A DNA stretch of 64,000 nucleotides. It comes from Chitinophagaceae bacterium. GTDB taxonomy: Bacteria > Bacteroidota > Bacteroidia > Chitinophagales > Chitinophagaceae. Below are positions 27,929 through 37,675 of this stretch, piece after piece (the stretch's first letter is position 1; each line of letters starts with the position of its first letter). The position numbers were made by a program, and so were the translations under genes. The DNA is taken from NCBI GenBank assembly GCA_023957155.1, contig JAMLHK010000012.1, positions 62,001-126,000 on the forward strand. Reading direction: 5' to 3'. The notes under the pieces are model-generated. The model made no database searches. It was not told where the DNA came from and saw only the letters and a program-made list of their open reading frames with translations.

Positions 27929-29266
27929 TTACAACATGGTAAATGTTTCCAGGAACTTAGTCGTAAAATTTCCTTTTCTGAAATCTTCATTCCGCATAAG
28001 CTGCTGGTGAAAGGGGATCGTTGTTTTCACGCCTTCAATAACATACTCACTTAAGGCGCGGCTCATGGTATTGATAGCTTCCTCCCGGGTTCGGGCTACG
28101 GCAATGATTTTAGCGATCATCGAGTCATAATAAGGAGGGATCACGTAACCTGCGTAGGTATGGGAATCAATACGTACACCATGCCCGCCGGGCTGGTGTA
28201 AGACCGTAATCTTTCCGGGGGAAGGTCTGAAATCATTATAGGGATCTTCTGCATTAATGCGACATTCAATGGCATGCATTTCGGGATAATAATTCCTGCC
28301 CGAAATGGATTCACCCGAAGCGATCTTGATCTGCTCTTTAACTAAGTCGAAATTGGTTACTTCTTCAGTAACACAATGCTCTACCTGTATACGGGTATTC
28401 ATCTCCATAAAATAAAAATTCCTGTGTTTATCAACCAGGAACTCTATGGTGCCCACACTTTCATAGTTAATGGCAGATGCTGCTTTTACGGCAGCTTCGC
28501 CCATCTTTTCACGCAGTTCATTGGTCATGAAAGGAGAAGGCGATTCTTCCACCAGCTTCTGGTGGCGGCGTTGTATAGAACAGTCGCGCTCGCTTAAATG
28601 GCAGACTTTGCCATAGCGGTCGCCGGCTATCTGAATTTCTATATGACGGGGCTCTTCCACAAACTTTTCCATATATATCCCGTCATTTTTGAAAGCGGCT
28701 CCGGCTTCGGCTTTTGCAGTGTTATAGGCTTTTTCTATTTCAGCTTCTTCCCAAACCACCCGCATTCCCTTTCCTCCGCCACCGGCAGTAGCTTTTAAAA
28801 TTACAGGGTACCCGATATCTTTAGCCAGGCTTTTGGCTTCCTCTATATTTTCCAGCAGTCCTTCACCTCCGGGTACAACAGGAACACCGGCCCTGATCAT
28901 CGTTTCCTTGGCCGTAATTTTATCGCCCATAGCAGTGATCATCTGTGGGGTAGGTCCGATAAATTTTATACCATGTTCGCAGCAAATCTGGGCAAATCGT
29001 GCATTCTCTGCCAGGAAGCCGTATCCGGGATGGATGGCATCCGCATTGGTGATTTCCACGGCTGCCATAAGTTGGGGAATATTAAGGTAAGAATCCACGC
29101 TTTGCGGGCGCCCGATACACACGGCTTCATCAGCAAATTTTACATGCAGGCTGTCTTTGTCAGCAGTGGAATAAACAGCTACTGTTTTGATACCCATCTC
29201 CCGGCAGGTACGGATAACCCGTAATGCAATTTCACCACGGTTTGCAATTAGTATTTTTTTGAACAT
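27929..29266 (-). CDS. accC: Biotin carboxylase subunit of acetyl-CoA carboxylase
   Basis: The enzyme carboxylates biotin on AccB using ATP and bicarbonate, the first step of fatty acid synthesis. The 445 residues have the usual domain order: N-terminal biotin carboxylase domain ([19 protein letters not shown]), ATP-grasp with the glycine-rich loop [14 protein letters not shown] and [16 protein letters not shown], and the C-terminal domain ([18 protein letters not shown]). It follows accB after 104 nt that contain a perfect inverted repeat. Confidence 0.97.
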   Translation of the reverse strand: MFKKILIANRGEIALRVIRTCREMGIKTVAVYSTADKDSLHVKFADEAVCIGRPQSVDSYLNIPQLMAAVEITNADAIHPGYGFLAENARFAQICCEHGIKFIGPTPQMITAMGDKITAKETMIRAGVPVVPGGEGLLENIEEAKSLAKDIGYPVILKATAGGGGKGMRVVWEEAEIEKAYNTAKAEAGAAFKNDGIYMEKFVEEPRHIEIQIAGDRYGKVCHLSERDCSIQRRHQKLVEESPSPFMTNELREKMGEAAVKAASAINYESVGTIEFLVDKHRNFYFMEMNTRIQVEHCVTEEVTNFDLVKEQIKIASGESISGRNYYPEMHAIECRINAEDPYNDFRPSPGKITVLHQPGGHGVRIDSHTYAGYVIPPYYDSMIAKIIAVARTREEAINTMSRALSEYVIEGVKTTIPFHQQLMRNEDFRKGNFTTKFLETFTML

Positions 29267-29288
29267 GTAGTCAATTTGAAAATTCAGG

Positions 29289-29372
29289 AATTTGAAAATT
29301 TGAAAATAACAGGGAAATTCAGAAATGAGTGTAACTCATTCTCAAATCAGCACATTTTCAAATTTTCAAATT
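29289..29372. repeat. 19-bp perfect inverted repeat between accB and accC with a nested hairpin
   Basis: The left arm 29289-29307 (AATTTGAAAATTTGAAAAT) is the exact reverse complement of 29354-29372. Between them a second perfect hairpin reads AATGAGT/ACTCATT with loop GTA. The right arm overlaps the accB stop codon. It could be an mRNA-stabilising or attenuating structure between the two cistrons; runs of this TTTGAAAATT type are also common interspersed sequence in Bacteroidota. Confidence 0.6.
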
Positions 29373-29838
29373 AATTAGGTTCTACCAGGAACAAAGGCTG
29401 ATCATATTCCACAGGGCTGGCATCATCTACCAGTACCTTTACCACCCTGCCGCTGATTTCGCTTTCTATTTCATTGAACAGCTTCATGGCTTCAATAATA
29501 CAAACAACCATTCCGGGTGTTACTTCATCTCCTACTTCAACGAACAAGGGTTTGTCAGGAGAGGAACGGCGGTAAAAAGTGCCGATCATGGGGCTTTTTA
29601 TGGTGATCAGGTTGTCGGCTTTGGTCTCAGCTGCAGCCCGGGGTTTTTCATGCGTGGGGGGTACGGAAGACGGGGGAGCAAAGGATTGAACAGGCTGGGA
29701 TACAGCGGGTACCACCTGGGTAATGTGCTCCTCTTTTTGCCTTATCGTGATTTTAAACTCTTTATCTTCTATGCTTATTTCCCCTATATTCGATTTGTTG
29801 ATGATCTTAATCAGCTCCTGAATTTGCTTAAAATCCAT
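29371..29838 (-). CDS. accB: Biotin carboxyl carrier protein of acetyl-CoA carboxylase
   Basis: The carrier has 155 residues, a normal length. The N-terminal helical domain (IQELIKIINKSNIGEISI) is followed by a Pro/Ala-rich linker (about 40-75) and the biotinyl domain (about 80-155) with IKSPMIGTFYRRSSPDKP. The biotin-accepting lysine is in the invariant EAMK motif (CIIEAMKLFNEIESE). It lies between efp and accC, a conserved cluster order. Confidence 0.97.
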   Translation of the reverse strand: MDFKQIQELIKIINKSNIGEISIEDKEFKITIRQKEEHITQVVPAVSQPVQSFAPPSSVPPTHEKPRAAAETKADNLITIKSPMIGTFYRRSSPDKPLFVEVGDEVTPGMVVCIIEAMKLFNEIESEISGRVVKVLVDDASPVEYDQPLFLVEPN

Positions 29839-29921
29839 CTGCGTAAATTTAATGTATTAAAAACCGTCAATTATAGTAACGGGCGGCTAAGATAGGAATT
29901 CACGATAAATATACCCAAAAA

Positions 29922-30488
29922 TCACTGTTTTACCCTTTCAACGTATTCCCCGTTTTTGGTATTGATCCTGATCAGCTCTCCTTCTTCCACAAAAAGAGGT
30001 ACCATAACGGTAGCCCCGGTTTCTATGGTGGCTGCTTTTAACGTACGGGTTGCGGTATCGCCTTTAATGCCCGGCTCGCTGTACGTTACCTGTACAACAA
30101 TTTTATCCGGCAATTCCACGCTCATCGGCAGCTCTGTTTCCGTATTCATCAGCACGGAAACTTCCTGGGCTTCTTTTAAAAACTGGGGAGCATCTACCAG
30201 CGACTCCTGTACCACGATTTGTTCAAAGGTTTCATTATCCATAAAATTATATCCCGAATCGTCCTTATACAAAAACTGGTAGTTCTTTCTCTCTACCCTC
30301 ACCGGGTAAATGCTGTCGCCGGAGTTCCATGTTTTTTCGATACTCCGGTTATTTTCAATACCCTTAAGCTTAGCCCATACTTTAGCGGCGGCCCTGGCGG
30401 TTTTATTCTCACCGAATTCTATTACGGTATACAGGCTGCCGTCTAATTTCAGGATCATGCCTCTGCTGATGTCTGCTGTAGTTGCCAT
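29922..30488 (-). CDS. efp: Translation elongation factor P
   Basis: EF-P relieves ribosome stalling at polyproline stretches. The 188 residues contain the three-domain fold: KOW-like N-domain (ILKLDGSLYTVIEF), central OB domain (LDGSLYTV to VSVLMNTETELPMSVELPD) and the C-terminal OB domain (TLKAATIETGATVMVPLFV, RINTKNGEYVERV). The N-domain tip carries ARAAAKVWAKL where many bacteria have KPGKG, so the modified residue may differ here. It is first in the efp-accB-accC unit. Confidence 0.95.
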   Translation of the reverse strand: MATTADISRGMILKLDGSLYTVIEFGENKTARAAAKVWAKLKGIENNRSIEKTWNSGDSIYPVRVERKNYQFLYKDDSGYNFMDNETFEQIVVQESLVDAPQFLKEAQEVSVLMNTETELPMSVELPDKIVVQVTYSEPGIKGDTATRTLKAATIETGATVMVPLFVEEGELIRINTKNGEYVERVKQ

Positions 30489-30515
30489 ATTATATTATAT
30501 GTTTTGAAAGTGGCG

Positions 30516-30523
30516 CAAAGATA
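30516..30523 (-). promoter_or_regulatory. Promoter of efp-accB-accC (-7 box)
   Basis: The minus strand reads TATCTTTG, matching TAnnTTTG, 27 nt before the efp ATG at 30488. The -33 region is not recognisable. Confidence 0.5.
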
Positions 30524-30613
30524 AGAGGTTTTTGTTTTATATAATGAAGAACCGGGGCCGGTAAACATTTTTCCCCACTGTGAATTATGCCTGTTAATTA
30601 AATAATTTTCGGG

Positions 30614-30621
30614 TATTTTTG
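30614..30621 (+). promoter_or_regulatory. -7 box immediately before the E1 dehydrogenase gene
   Basis: TATTTTTG matches TAnnTTTG and ends only 5 nt before the ATG at 30627. If used, transcription would start at or within a few bases of the start codon, giving a leaderless or near-leaderless mRNA. Confidence 0.4.
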
Positions 30622-30626
30622 CCTTT

Positions 30627-33008
30627 ATGCAGCACACTATTCCCAACGATATTCAGTCCGAAGAAAAACTTTCTTTTGATCGCTTCCGTGAAGAAGTGCT
30701 TAATGATTACCGGCTTGCATGTGAAAGCAGGGAAGCCAGTCTGCTGGGGCGAAAGGAGGTATTGACAGGTAAGGCCAAATTCGGCATTTTTGGAGATGGT
30801 AAGGAAGTGCCCCAGATTGCATTGTCTAAATTTTTTCAGCCCGGTGATTTTTATGCGGGATATTACCGTGATCAAACCATTGCCTTTGCTACGGGTACCG
30901 CTACGATAGAAGATTTTTTTGCACAATTATATGCCAACCCGGATGAAAAGGAGGAGCCTCATAGCGCCGGGAGGCAGATGAATGCCCATTTTGCATCTGC
31001 TTTTGTAGATGAGCAGGGTGAATTTTTGGACCTGGTTAACCGGAAAAATATAACCAACGGCATTGCTCCCACTGCGGGGCAGATGCCGAGAGCGCTGGGA
31101 CTTGCTTTTGCATCAAAAACATTTCGTGAAATTGAATTATTGCATCAGTATAAAAGTCTGTCCGATAATGGAAATGAAGTGTGTTTTTGTACGATAGGAG
31201 ATGGATCGGTTTCCGAAGGTCACTTTTGGGAAACGGTTAATGCCGCCGCCGTACTGGAGGTGCCGCTGGCTATTTTTATATGGGACGATGGTTACGGTAT
31301 TTCTGTTCCATCCGATGGACAGATAGTAAAAGGTTCTGTATCCGAAGCATTGAGAGGATTCCAGAAAAAGGGAGATAGCACGGGCGTTGATATTTATAAG
31401 GTAAAAGGCTGGGATTATGCCGGGCTTTGTGAAATATTTGAGCAGGGTATACATAAAGTACGTACCACCCATATTCCCGCTATTTTTCATGTGGAAGAGG
31501 CAACCCAGCCGCAGGGACATTCTACTTCGGGTAGTCATGAGCGCTATAAATCTCCCTCCCGGCTGGAATGGGAAAGGGAGTGGGATTGTATAAAAAAAAT
31601 GAAAGAGTGGATCATCGCCAATGCGCTGGCTGATGAAGAAGAGCTGAATGTCATCGGGATCAACGCCAAGGCTACCATAAAGGCAGCCCGCCAGTTAGCG
31701 TGGGATAAATACACTTTACCCATCAAAGAGATGCTGGCGAAAACGCTTTCTCTTTTACAACATGTTATCCGGGAAGGAAAAGATAAAACCGGCCGGATAG
31801 AGGCGGCGGTTAAAAGCCTGCAGGCAAACCGCGAACCGGTGCGCAGGGATATCTTAAAAACACTGGCAACCGGCGCCTGTTTCAGCGACGATGCTTCCGT
31901 ACAACATTATTACAATACGCTGCTGTCTGAGCAGGATGGCTTATATCATTCGCATTTATATAACGAGGGAACAAAAAGCCTCCGGCTTGTGCAGCCTGTT
32001 CCCCTGCAGTATGATGAAAATGCTCCCCTGCTTAACGGTTACCAGGTGCTGAACCGGTATTTTGATGAATTGTTTGCTCATAATCCGAGGGTATTGGCAT
32101 TTGGAGAAGACCTGGGGTTAATTGGAGATGTTAACCAGGGATTTGCCGGGTTGCAGCAAAAGCACGGAAATAAAAGAATTTTTGATACCGGCATCCGGGA
32201 GCTCACCATTATGGGGCAGGGTATCGGTTTGGCCATGAGAGGACTACGGCCTATTGCAGAAATTCAGTATGTGGATTATATGCTTTACGGGCTTCAGCCT
32301 TTAAGTGATGATGTAGCTTCTTTGCATTACCGCACTAAAGGAAAGCAAAGCTGTCCGATTATCGTCCGTACCCGCGGACACCGGCTGGAGGGTATCTGGC
32401 ATAGCGGATCCCCGATGGCGATGCTTATAAATGCCCTGCGCGGATTTTATATATGTGTACCCCGGAATATGGTGCAGGCCGTGGGCATGTATAACACCTT
32501 ATTGGAGGTGAATGATCCGGCATTAATGGTAGAGTGCCTGAACGCCTATCGTCTTAAAGAAAAGCTGCCGTCCAACCTGCTGGGCTACAGGGTGGCATTG
32601 GGTGTTCCCGAAGTAATAAAAGAGGGCAGTGATCTTACCATTGTTTCCTATGGCGCAACCCTGCGTATTGCGCATGAAGCGGCCATACTGCTGGAGGAAA
32701 TGGGCATCTCCTGTGAGGTGATTGATGTACAGACCCTTTTGCCTTTCGATATCAACAACAGTATCCTGGATTCTCTTAAGAAAACCAGCCGTATCCTCTT
32801 TGCCGATGAAGATCTGCCCGGTGGCGCTGCCGCCTATATGTTTAACCAGGTGATGGAAATACAGGGAGGATATCGCTGGTTAGATGTTGCGCCCAGAACG
32901 CTTACCGCTCATCCGCATCGCCCGGCATACGGAACAGATGGAGACTATTTCAGTAAGCCCAATACCGAAGATTTTATCCGGGTGATTAAGGAGATGATGA
33001 GCGAATAG
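30627..33008 (+). CDS. Fused alpha/beta E1 component of a 2-oxoacid dehydrogenase complex
   Basis: This thiamine-diphosphate enzyme decarboxylates a 2-oxoacid and passes the acyl group to lipoyl-E2. The 793 residues join E1-alpha (about 1-400) and E1-beta (about 450-793) in one chain. E1-alpha shows the ThDP motif starting GDG at 191-193 and the HFASAF and TSGSHERYKSPS segments. E1-beta shows FGEDLGLIGDVNQGFAGL, FDTGIRELTIMGQGIGLAM and the C-terminal transketolase domain (TIVSYGATLRIAHEAA, DVQTLLPFD). Bacteroidota fusions of this type usually act on branched-chain oxoacids or pyruvate; the substrate is not certain. No E2 or E3 gene is adjacent. Confidence 0.93.
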   Translation: MQHTIPNDIQSEEKLSFDRFREEVLNDYRLACESREASLLGRKEVLTGKAKFGIFGDGKEVPQIALSKFFQPGDFYAGYYRDQTIAFATGTATIEDFFAQLYANPDEKEEPHSAGRQMNAHFASAFVDEQGEFLDLVNRKNITNGIAPTAGQMPRALGLAFASKTFREIELLHQYKSLSDNGNEVCFCTIGDGSVSEGHFWETVNAAAVLEVPLAIFIWDDGYGISVPSDGQIVKGSVSEALRGFQKKGDSTGVDIYKVKGWDYAGLCEIFEQGIHKVRTTHIPAIFHVEEATQPQGHSTSGSHERYKSPSRLEWEREWDCIKKMKEWIIANALADEEELNVIGINAKATIKAARQLAWDKYTLPIKEMLAKTLSLLQHVIREGKDKTGRIEAAVKSLQANREPVRRDILKTLATGACFSDDASVQHYYNTLLSEQDGLYHSHLYNEGTKSLRLVQPVPLQYDENAPLLNGYQVLNRYFDELFAHNPRVLAFGEDLGLIGDVNQGFAGLQQKHGNKRIFDTGIRELTIMGQGIGLAMRGLRPIAEIQYVDYMLYGLQPLSDDVASLHYRTKGKQSCPIIVRTRGHRLEGIWHSGSPMAMLINALRGFYICVPRNMVQAVGMYNTLLEVNDPALMVECLNAYRLKEKLPSNLLGYRVALGVPEVIKEGSDLTIVSYGATLRIAHEAAILLEEMGISCEVIDVQTLLPFDINNSILDSLKKTSRILFADEDLPGGAAAYMFNQVMEIQGGYRWLDVAPRTLTAHPHRPAYGTDGDYFSKPNTEDFIRVIKEMMSE

Positions 33009-33135
33009 GAGTTGCAAGTCCCAGGTTTCAGGCGGGAGGTATAAGTAAGATAGAAGCTTTCAGCGATCAACTTTTGATAGTGGGTAATAAAATCACAAAT
33101 CAGAAATCAATCTCAAATCATAAATTGGCTACACG

Positions 33136-33462
33136 GTGAGTAAACCTATCAGTAAAAGCGATATTCGTTTTACGGAATCATGGAAGGAGCAAAGAGAAGG
33201 GTCAAAAGCGGGATACTATCTGCTTTATACTTTCAGTTGGGGACTGGCCATTATTTTTATTATTTTTTTTATCCTCATGTTTTTAGGTGGTATTAGTATC
33301 ATCCCTATAGCGCAGGACAATAACAAAATAGTCCTCATCGTGGTTACCGGGTTTGTTCTTGGTTTTGCCACTTCTCTTTTTGTAAGAGCAAGGAATGAAA
33401 AAAGATACTGGAAAATATTGTCTGAAGTAAAGAAAGACAGGGCGGAAATCTCTCTGAGTTAA
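33136..33462 (+). CDS. Small membrane protein, two predicted transmembrane helices
   Basis: The protein has 108 residues and a GTG start. Two strongly hydrophobic segments lie at about 27-58 (LLYTFSWGLAIIFIIFFIL) and 68-86 (IVLIVVTGFVLGFATSLFV), followed by a basic cytoplasmic tail (RARNEKRYWKILSEVKKDR). No motif of known function is recognised. The stop is 6 nt before the methyltransferase start, suggesting co-transcription with it. Confidence 0.65.
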   Translation: MSKPISKSDIRFTESWKEQREGSKAGYYLLYTFSWGLAIIFIIFFILMFLGGISIIPIAQDNNKIVLIVVTGFVLGFATSLFVRARNEKRYWKILSEVKKDRAEISLS

Positions 33463-33468
33463 TTACGT

Positions 33469-34251
33469 ATGAAAATTTTACAAACAGCGGAAAGGGTTTC
33501 ACAAAAGGATCACTCTGATAATTATGTTTTTCAGCGTTCCCTGCTGGCCTATTTAGAGGCGGCAAAGCTGATTTCGGGTAAAGTGCTGGAAATTGGCACG
33601 GGGAGCGGCTATGGTGTTGAAATTGTTGCCCCGCATACCGATGCGTTTATCACCATAGATAAGTATAAAACTGATATTGCCGGCGAAACACCTGCCGCTG
33701 AAAATAAGGTAACATTCCTGCAAATGAATGTGCCTCCCCTGCAAAATATTCCTTCAGCTTCTTTTGATTTTGTCATTACTTTCCAGGTTATTGAGCATAT
33801 ACAAAGGGATGATGTTTTTTTGCAGGAAATATACCGGGTATTAAAAAGCGGGGGCAAACTCATCGTTACCACGCCCAATAAAAAAATGTCGCTTACCCGT
33901 AATCCCTGGCATGTGAGGGAATATACCGTGCAGGAACTGGAGAAATTATTGCTGACCTGCTTTCAAAGGGTACAGTGCCTCGGGGTATTTGGCAATGAAG
34001 CGATCATGGATTATTATGCAAAGAATAAAGCGGCTGTAAAAAAGATAACCCGGTTTGACATTTTTGATCTACAACACAGGCTGCCCCGCAGGCTGCTCCA
34101 GATACCGTATGATATTCTGAATCGCCTGAACAGAAGAAAGCTGCTGAACAGGAACCAGGAGCTGGTAACGGGTATCACCCATAAAGACTATACCATCCGT
34201 GTTGCGGATGATGAATGTTTCGACCTTTTTTTTATTGCAGAAAAGACGTAA
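33469..34251 (+). CDS. Class I SAM-dependent methyltransferase
   Basis: The protein has 260 residues. Motif I is VLEIGTGSGYGVEI (about 40-53), the acidic motif II end is FITIDKYK, and the methyltransferase-11 type motif DFVITFQVIEHIQRDDVFL with RVLKSGGKLIVTTPNK (about 125-138) is typical of UbiE/MenG-like and cell-surface-modifying enzymes. The C-terminal 90 residues are basic, with RLPRRLLQIPYDILNRLNRR. The substrate is unknown. It lies directly after the small membrane protein gene and is convergent with a response-regulator gene. Confidence 0.88.
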   Translation: MKILQTAERVSQKDHSDNYVFQRSLLAYLEAAKLISGKVLEIGTGSGYGVEIVAPHTDAFITIDKYKTDIAGETPAAENKVTFLQMNVPPLQNIPSASFDFVITFQVIEHIQRDDVFLQEIYRVLKSGGKLIVTTPNKKMSLTRNPWHVREYTVQELEKLLLTCFQRVQCLGVFGNEAIMDYYAKNKAAVKKITRFDIFDLQHRLPRRLLQIPYDILNRLNRRKLLNRNQELVTGITHKDYTIRVADDECFDLFFIAEKT

Positions 34252-34267
34252 ATGCCCGGGCTGTAGT

Positions 34268-34897
34268 TTAACGTCCGAAGTATTTGTTAACCGCTTCAAT
34301 ACGATTATTGACGTGAAGCTTTTCGTAAATATGGTAAACGTGTTTGCGGACGGTTTCATGCGCTATGCCAAGCCGGGTTGAAATTTCTTTATACAACATA
34401 CCTTTGGCAAGCAGCTCAAGGATTTCGTGTTCCCGGTTGGAAAGGCTGTCTAAAAGTCCCGAGGCAGGATTTTTTTCCTGGAAGGCAGCTACTACTTTCC
34501 TGGCTATCTGGCTGCTCATGGGGGCTCCGCCCTCTGCCAGCTCACGAATGGATTCCAGGAGCTTCCCGGGAGCTGTTTTCTTTAAGATATAGCCGCTGGC
34601 GCCGGCAGAAAGCGCTTCAAATATTTTTTCATCTTCTTCATATACGGTACACATCATAAACAGCATGTCGGGGTACCTGGGTTTCAGCTCTCTTACACAA
34701 TCAATGCCGCTCATTCCGCCTAAGTTAATATCCATAAGCACTACATCGGGCTGCAGGTCAGCTATACCGCTTATCGCACTTTCTCCACTGATAAAAGATC
34801 CCTTTAACTGGTATCCATCAGCCATCATGATAATTTGCTCTAATGCCTGGCGTATATCATGATTGTCTTCTACTATGCAAACGGAGATCACATCCAT
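34268..34897 (-). CDS. NarL/LuxR-family response regulator
   Basis: The protein has 209 residues. The receiver domain has D11 in IVEDNHD, phosphoacceptor D56 in VVLMDINLGGMSG and K in SGYILKK. The C-terminal LuxR-type HTH is clear (LSNREHEILELLAKGM, ISTRLGIAHETVRKHVYHI, LHVNNRIEAV). It follows the histidine kinase gene after 63 nt on the same strand, forming a two-component pair. The signal and targets are unknown. Confidence 0.95.
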   Translation of the reverse strand: MDVISVCIVEDNHDIRQALEQIIMMADGYQLKGSFISGESAISGIADLQPDVVLMDINLGGMSGIDCVRELKPRYPDMLFMMCTVYEEDEKIFEALSAGASGYILKKTAPGKLLESIRELAEGGAPMSSQIARKVVAAFQEKNPASGLLDSLSNREHEILELLAKGMLYKEISTRLGIAHETVRKHVYHIYEKLHVNNRIEAVNKYFGR

Positions 34898-34960
34898 ATT
34901 AAATATATGATCTGCTAAATTAAACTTTAATAATGATACCGCTCTACCCTAAACCGGGTA

Positions 34961-36865
34961 CTATGGTAAAGGCAATTCGAATAAAACGGAAGTCCCGTTA
35001 TGGTGTGATATGGTGCAGGAACCGCCTATAGCCTGAAGCCGGTCTTTGATATTTTGCAAACCGTTATTATGGGGGTTTACCCGGGCGGGGTTAAAGCCTA
35101 TTCCGTTGTCTGATATGGTAATGGATAATTGGGTATCAGTGGTAAAATGAACGTTGACTTCTGTTGCCTTTGCATGTTTAACAATATTATGCAGCACTTC
35201 TTTTACGGAAAGCAGGATGTTGCGGCGTATTTTTCCGCTTACGGGTATTTCATTGAGTGTATCCGGTATTGCAATACGCAATTGTATGGGAAGAGGCTCG
35301 AAATATTCAACAATGAAATGGCGAAGATAGGCTATGAGATTGGGAAGGGTATCGTTCTTTGAGTTTAAGGTCCAGATGATCTCGTTCATGTTATCCATCA
35401 GCGAATTGGCGGTATCTGAAATCTTTTCAAATACCTTATTCGTTTCATCATTGGCAGCTTTAATCCGGTTAATTTCACTGAGCAGGCGGATTGAAGTTAA
35501 TCCCGAACCTATTTCATCGTGAATTTCCTGTGAGATGCGGTTTCTTTCTTTATCCCTGGCATCAATGACGGCTTTGTATTTTTCAAGGTCTTTCCGGTCA
35601 TTCGTGAGCTTTAATCTTTCCAGCTCCCGTATCTGTGCGGCTTCCTGCATTCTTTTTCTATAGAAGAGCGCCTGCATAAAAAACAGCATTTCAATAATTA
35701 TACCGGTCATGAAAGACAGGGTGGTAATACCGGAATGTTCCAGGAAATGGTATTTGTATTCGCCTCCCCGGTCAATAATTACAATAAGACACCATACCAC
35801 TATGGCGGTGATGGAGCCCGCCGCAATATATCTCACTTCTTTATCCCGCCACAGTTTCAGCAATACGATCAGCATATATATAAAATAGGGAAGCGCGATC
35901 AGCCTGGCGGTGTCAAAAGCGATATTCCCGATATAGTTATATTGATCGGTATAGGTAAGGGGAAGATTAACGATCAGAAAGATGATCTGTACTATTATAA
36001 TTCTGCGTGCATGCCGGTACAGCCGGGGTATCTTTTTCTTCAGATTTAAGAAAGAAGTGATAAACAGCAAGGCGAGCGTACTTTCGCCTAATTGAAGCAC
36101 CTGGTATCTTAAATCATAGAAATAATAATAATAGCCGTTAAATATAAAAGTGTTGAATAAGCGGAGAGAGAAGTAAACAATAAAGCCAAACATGGCAAGG
36201 GTATAGTACAGGTATTCATTCTTTAATGACTGTATGAAAGCCATAAGGGTATATACCAGCATGCTGAGCATCACACCGAGGAAGACCAGGGTAGCGTAAA
36301 TGAACAGCTTGTTGGGCCGAATGAAATGATCGAATATAAAGTCGGTCTGCTTATGTGGTATTACAACAACCGGATCGAATTGATGCCAGTTATAAAAATT
36401 GATTTTTGCCTGTATATAAAAATGCTTGTATTCGCCTTGCTTAACAACAAAATAAGCATAGGGCACTTTACTTAATACCCGGTAGGCGGTGGACGTGATC
36501 TTATTGTTCAGCACCTTCATTTTCCGGCTGCTGCTGTCGTATTCGTACATGGTATAGTGCTGGGCTCTTCCCATATAGAGCCAGAAAGTATCCGGTATTC
36601 CGCTGTTGGTAACCGACAGCCGGATAAAATAATCGGCGCCGAGTTTTTTCTCACTGAACGGAAAAATTCCCCCGGGGTAAGAGAATGGGGCCTCCAGGGC
36701 ATCATCTATGGTGGTTTTTCTGCTGTAATCAATAAAGTAGGATAACCGGTTAAGCATGGTATCATACTTCTCAATCTTTCCAAGGTCTGTGAATCCGGCA
36801 TTTTGTGCCTTTACGGTAGGGAGGCTCAAAAGAAGGATGACGGTTATAGCAAGCTTCTTAAACAA
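34961..36865 (-). CDS. 7TMR-DISM sensor histidine kinase (HisKA_3 type)
   Basis: The protein has 634 residues. A signal peptide (about 1-20) precedes an extracytoplasmic 7TMR-DISMED2-like sensor domain (about 25-165). Seven membrane helices (about 185-395) and a coiled-coil linker (about 400-435) follow. The kinase core has the HisKA_3 phospho-His motif RISQEIHDEIGSGLTSIRLL, then HATPase motifs VLHNIVKHAKA (N box) and ISDNGIGFNP (G1). The sensor domain is the type often proposed to bind carbohydrates or other small ligands. The partner response regulator gene is immediately downstream. Confidence 0.95.
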   Translation of the reverse strand: MFKKLAITVILLLSLPTVKAQNAGFTDLGKIEKYDTMLNRLSYFIDYSRKTTIDDALEAPFSYPGGIFPFSEKKLGADYFIRLSVTNSGIPDTFWLYMGRAQHYTMYEYDSSSRKMKVLNNKITSTAYRVLSKVPYAYFVVKQGEYKHFYIQAKINFYNWHQFDPVVVIPHKQTDFIFDHFIRPNKLFIYATLVFLGVMLSMLVYTLMAFIQSLKNEYLYYTLAMFGFIVYFSLRLFNTFIFNGYYYYFYDLRYQVLQLGESTLALLFITSFLNLKKKIPRLYRHARRIIIVQIIFLIVNLPLTYTDQYNYIGNIAFDTARLIALPYFIYMLIVLLKLWRDKEVRYIAAGSITAIVVWCLIVIIDRGGEYKYHFLEHSGITTLSFMTGIIIEMLFFMQALFYRKRMQEAAQIRELERLKLTNDRKDLEKYKAVIDARDKERNRISQEIHDEIGSGLTSIRLLSEINRIKAANDETNKVFEKISDTANSLMDNMNEIIWTLNSKNDTLPNLIAYLRHFIVEYFEPLPIQLRIAIPDTLNEIPVSGKIRRNILLSVKEVLHNIVKHAKATEVNVHFTTDTQLSITISDNGIGFNPARVNPHNNGLQNIKDRLQAIGGSCTISHHNGTSVLFELPLP

Positions 36866-37027
36866 AAGGCAGATGGGGGTTTTATACGGAGTGAATGATA
36901 ATGTAATTTAATATATTATTCAGCATTTAGCTTGGTTTATCCGGCATATTTCACGGGCGTTATACAGGAGGAACAGCGCAGCGTATTTTTCCCGTACCAT
37001 CACGTTGCCATGTAGATGAAACCCATG

Positions 37028-37675
37028 CTATACCGGGATGTAGAGAATATATTTTTCGTTGAACCAGGCTTCTTTAAAAAAGTCGGATATTTTCCATATA
37101 CGGGGTTTAAGCCGGCTTTCCTCTATTTCCCGGGTGAGGTCTCCGCCTTTCATACAGATCAGCCCGTTTTTAAACGCATCCGTTTTCCTGTCTTTTTTTA
37201 ACAGCGGCTTACTCCAGTGCCACAGGTCTTTTAACGGGGCTACTGCCCGGCTCACTGCAAAATCAAATCTTCTGTCGCGGATGTCTTCAACGCGGGTATG
37301 CCGGGCGGTTACATTCTTAAGTTGTAGCTCATGAATAACCTCCTGCACTACTTTTATTTTTTTGCCTGTTGAATCTACAAGATGAAACCGTACCCCGGGA
37401 AATGCTATGGCGAGAGGAATGCCGGGAAAGCCGCCGCCGGTTCCGATATCAATAACTTCTGTCCCATCGGGGAACGTAAAAACAGCAGCGATAGCAAGAG
37501 AATGTAAAACATGCTTTTCCAAAAGAGAGCCGATATCTTTACGCGAGATCACATTGATCTTCTCATTCCACAGGGAATAGATATTTTCAAGCCGGGCAAA
37601 CCGGCTCAACTGGTCGCTGGAAAAGCCGGTAAAATACCGGGTGATTATTTCCAGTTGATCCGGGGCTTTTTCCAT
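37028..37675 (-). CDS. rsmG: 16S rRNA (guanine527-N7)-methyltransferase RsmG
   Basis: The enzyme methylates G527 of 16S rRNA; loss gives low-level streptomycin resistance in other bacteria. The 215 residues carry the GidB signature: EKHVLHSLAIAAV, SAM motif VIDIGTGGGFPGIPLAIAFP, HLVDSTGKKIKVV and DFAVSRAVAPLKDL. Its start overlaps the 3' end of the glycosyltransferase gene by 31 nt, so translation is probably coupled. Confidence 0.96.
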   Translation of the reverse strand: MEKAPDQLEIITRYFTGFSSDQLSRFARLENIYSLWNEKINVISRKDIGSLLEKHVLHSLAIAAVFTFPDGTEVIDIGTGGGFPGIPLAIAFPGVRFHLVDSTGKKIKVVQEVIHELQLKNVTARHTRVEDIRDRRFDFAVSRAVAPLKDLWHWSKPLLKKDRKTDAFKNGLICMKGGDLTREIEESRLKPRIWKISDFFKEAWFNEKYILYIPV

